Below are positions 61,735 through 64,000 of a stretch of 64,000 nt of DNA, piece by piece. Each line of letters opens with the position of its first letter. The first letter of the stretch is position 1. The DNA lies in the NCBI GenBank assembly GCA_036245525.1, contig BTPG01000008.1, positions 26,402,009 to 26,466,008 on the forward strand. The letters are read 5' to 3'. The DNA comes from Semisulcospira habei (lineage: Eukaryota; Mollusca; Gastropoda; Semisulcospiridae). The notes beneath the pieces were generated by a model that saw nothing but the letters and a program-made list of their open reading frames with translations, made no database searches and was not told the origin of the DNA. Both the position numbers and the translations under genes were made by a program.

Positions 61735-61845
61735 GCCACCTGCAATGAATCACCCATGACAGGTCAAGGGTAGTGCATGATTAGCTTGGGGCCAAGCTAA
61801 TCAAGCACTACTCTTGTACTATCGTGGTTCATCCTCTCTTAGGCT
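61735..61845. repeat. Family A palindrome, shortened
   Basis: TGAATCACCCATGACAGGTCAA / TTGTACTATCGTGGTTCATC with TGCATGATTAGCTTGG / CCAAGCTAATCAAGCA. Confidence 0.8.
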
Positions 61846-62079
61846 TCAGTCTAATGCTCAGCAGCCATGTAGGTTTGGAAATGAATATGAAAACAGAAAA
61901 ATGAAAACACTAAACACTATGAAAAACTTCCACTGATGGAAAAATGACAACACATCAGCTAACTTTTGTTAATGTTTTATTATCATTTGTTCTGTTATCA
62001 ATAAGCCCATTGCGTACCCAAAGCTGCCTAACTGCCGACGCAAAAATCCCAACATTACCCCCTTTCTACCCCCAGCCAA
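61846..62079. other. Intergenic sequence
   Basis: No feature recognised. Confidence 0.4.
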
Positions 62080-62640
62080 CTATGACTCCTCGAACGCTTC
62101 CACCAGCGCTGCCTGCGTACCATCCTGGGCATTCGCTGGAGTGACTATGTCACCAACGTCGAGGTCCTTGATCAGGCTGAAACTGTGAGCATCGAGGCTT
62201 TGCTGCTGCGGACACAGCTCCGCTGGGCGGGGCGTGTCTCCAGGGTGGAGGATCATCGCCTGCCAAGGGTCACCCTGTTCGGCGAGCTTGCTACTGGACA
62301 CCGGCGGAGAGGGGATACAAGGACTGTCTCAAGAGGTCACTTGGTGCCTGCCGGATCGGCCACCGCCGGTGGTCTTCGCTTGCTGCGGGCCGTGGCACCT
62401 GGCGCTCCACCGTTTGCAGGGCGGCTGTCTCCTTTGGGGGCTCTCGCAGGGCTAGCCTTGGGGACAAGCGGCTCGGGAGAGGGGACAGAGATGCCGCGGC
62501 TCAGAACCCTGGCCATACCTTCCCCTGCAGCCACTGCGGTCGAACCTGCCTGTCTCGGATTGGCCTCCGCAGCCACGAACAAGCCTGCAGACGTCATGGG
62601 CAACTCCTATAAAATCTTCGTTCGCGAAGTCAAGCCAAGA
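62080..62640 (+). pseudogene. LINE 3' fragment with C-terminal zinc finger
   Basis: In changing frames it reads LLERFHQRCLRTILGIRWSD YVTNVEVLDQ, SIEALLLRTQLRWAGRVSRV EDHRLPRVTLFGEL, KDCLKRSLGACRIGHRRWSS, and ends FPCSHCGRTCLSRIGLRSHE QAC, a C2H2-type finger found at the C-terminus of one group of animal non-LTR elements. At least two frameshifts. GAAGTCAAGCC at the 3' end resembles the usual ATCTTCG...CGAAG end of that group. Confidence 0.85.
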
Positions 62641-62709
62641 GACCCCCTTTCTGCATGCAGCCCCCAGTACTGTAAACGGTACCGGTGGCTGCATGCACAA
62701 GAGGGTTAA
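62640..62709. repeat. Palindromic element, family H
   Basis: CTTTCTGCATGCAGCCCCCAG / CCGGTGGCTGCATGCACAAG, ending AGGGTTAA. It abuts the LINE fragment. Confidence 0.85.
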
Positions 62710-62719
62710 CCATTAAACT

Positions 62720-62800
62720 TTAACTCTTAAACTGCCCAAACTAAATCACTTCCATTTTATAGAATGGAAGTCATTTAGTTCAGGCAGTTTAAGAGGTAAA
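62720..62800. repeat. Palindromic element, family G
   Basis: TTAACTCTTAAACTGCCC with GGCAGTTTAAGAGGTAA. Inner CACTTCCATTTTATAGAATGG. Confidence 0.88.
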
Positions 62801-62983
62801 AGAAATGTGCCCAAATTCAATTATTACGTTGAACCGAATATTTACAAGATTGGTGTAATAACCTGGCTTTGCAAATATATATGCCTAAAGCAGCATGAAT
62901 ATTCTGACGTCGGTTACACCATGTCTAGACCATGGTTAGAGAGGTTTGTACGATGAAATGCACCATAAAAAAATCAGACACAA

Positions 62984-63185
62984 TTAACTCATTCAGCCCG
63001 ACGACCGTATTTTGGAGGCGTCATCTAATGACTGTATCAGTTGCAGGAGATGATTGACCATGATAATACAAGGGTAGTGCCAGATTAGCTTGGCGCCTGT
63101 CTGCGCCAAGCTAATCTGGCATTACCCTTGAATTATCATGGTCGACCCATCTCCTGCTGAAGTGTGTCAGGGCTGAAAGGGTTAA
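62984..63185. repeat. Complete TTAA-ended element, family A
   Basis: TTAACTCATTCAGCCCGACG / GTCAGGGCTGAAAGGGTTAA. The foldback around GGCGCCTGTCTGCGCC is nearly perfect. Confidence 0.92.
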
Positions 63186-63227
63186 TACATGTTATGATGT
63201 TCTTTTTTTATAGACAGACATGGTCTG

Positions 63228-63335
63228 ACACATTCAGCCCTGATAATAACACTTCAGGTAGAGATGCATTAGCCATGATCATTCAAAGGTTTTGCCTCAT
63301 CTGTTTATCTGGTACTACCCTTGAACTATCAGATC
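63228..63335. repeat. Decayed family A element
   Basis: ATTCAGCCCTGATAATAACA, CCATGATCATTCAAAGGTTT, TCTGGTACTACCCTTGAACT. Confidence 0.6.
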
Positions 63336-63544
63336 TGCCATCATTCTGTTGATGGACACTGTGGAAATGTTTGTGGATTTGGGTTTAAGAGCAGAATGAG
63401 TCAGACCAGTTGCAGTAGAGCAGTCACTGATAGGCATACATTATCGTCACATTTTCCTCAAAATAAGTGGTTGCAATTGGATTGTTATCACAGTCAAAAA
63501 AACAGTAATAAAGGGTAGTACAACCTGCACAAATGGGAAAAAAC

Positions 63545-63609
63545 ACCCCTTATGCATGCAGCCACCGGTACTGTTTACAGTACCAGTGGCTGCATATACA
63601 AGGAGGTAA
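63545..63609. repeat. Palindromic element, family H (best copy)
   Basis: CCCCTTATGCATGCAGCCAC / GTGGCTGCATATACAAGGAG, centre CGGTACTGTTTACAGTACCAG, ending GGTAAA instead of GGTTAA. Confidence 0.88.
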
Positions 63610-64000
63610 ACAAACTTGTGCAAAGCAGTAGAGGAACACACAACTGTATGCCTGGCAGCGACATATGCCTTGCGACCGTTTATAACAAGGGCACTTCCTC
63701 TTTATCAAACTTTACCTTCGCTGGACATCATAGACTGGGAGAAAAAAAGCACCAACTCCTCAAAAGTTTCAAAATAAATTCATGGGCAGCAGTTGATATT
63801 AGACATAATACTTATTTTTACCACACAAAAACAAAAAGTCACAATTATGGTCAATACTTGTAAATATTGTACCCAATATGTTTGTAATTCATTTGTTTTC
63901 TTGTAAAAGGCCTCGTTTTTTTTATAGTCAGTGGTTCTGTACAGATAAAATTAAGAAAATGCAACCCTGTGGTTTTTCCCTGCTTCTTCCAAAACATTAC
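63610..64000. other. Intergenic sequence
   Basis: A/T-rich. No gene recognised. Confidence 0.4.

Overview
The window is nuclear DNA of an invertebrate animal. It has split genes with kilobase introns, dense CA/GA/AAT microsatellites, tRNA-derived SINEs, 5'-truncated non-LTR retrotransposons with target-site duplications, a Tc1-like transposon, and very many short palindromic elements. A marine gastropod mollusc is my best guess from this repeat flavour, but this is an impression and not a proof. Nothing suggests a prokaryotic origin, and most long open frames are microsatellite or transposon sequence.

Host genes. Two tandem short-chain dehydrogenase/reductase (SDR) genes of the membrane-anchored SDR9C type (relatives: 17-beta-hydroxysteroid dehydrogenase type 2, D-beta-hydroxybutyrate dehydrogenase, retinol dehydrogenases) lie on the minus strand. 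One is complete in six exons between 32774 and 18793. Exon phases fit at every junction and give 383 residues with the TGxxxGxG, NNAG, Asn, Ser and YxxxK motifs. The second is represented only by its first exon (3639-3420), and its other exons must lie beyond the left edge. Two degraded partial copies of exon 3 (27381-27435 and 24673-24740) sit in intron 3. On the plus strand, a polyglutamine C-terminal exon (55436-55641) ends an unrecognised gene. A possible upstream exon (45904-46032) and an alternative one (50671-50744) are phase-compatible with it, but these are tentative.

Transposons. An RTE-type element is present as two facing copies. The plus-strand copy (55879-57513) is 5'-truncated with an open reverse transcriptase. 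The minus-strand copy (58062-61362) is nearly full length and frameshifted. Each has a 12-bp target duplication. A third, more distant RTE fragment (15609-16412) is inserted in a palindromic element with a 12-bp duplication. A CR1/L2-type LINE (48320-50568, YADD active site damaged), two other LINE 3' fragments (34912-35310, 62080-62640), a Tc1-like element (25639-27228), hAT-like elements, three SINE families and a three-copy Penelope-LTR-like repeat with a hammerhead-like core are also present.

Palindromic elements. The most striking feature is the density of near-perfect foldbacks, several families of which end in TTAACCC...GGGTTAA. This is the signature of TTAA-targeting (piggyBac-like) non-autonomous elements. 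Family A (about 25 copies), C (about 20), B (11, GC-rich, different ends), E, F, G, H and several singletons account for most of the intergenic and intronic structure. Some carry nested insertions that give a relative chronology. Coordinates of foldbacks are read by eye and may be off by a few bases.
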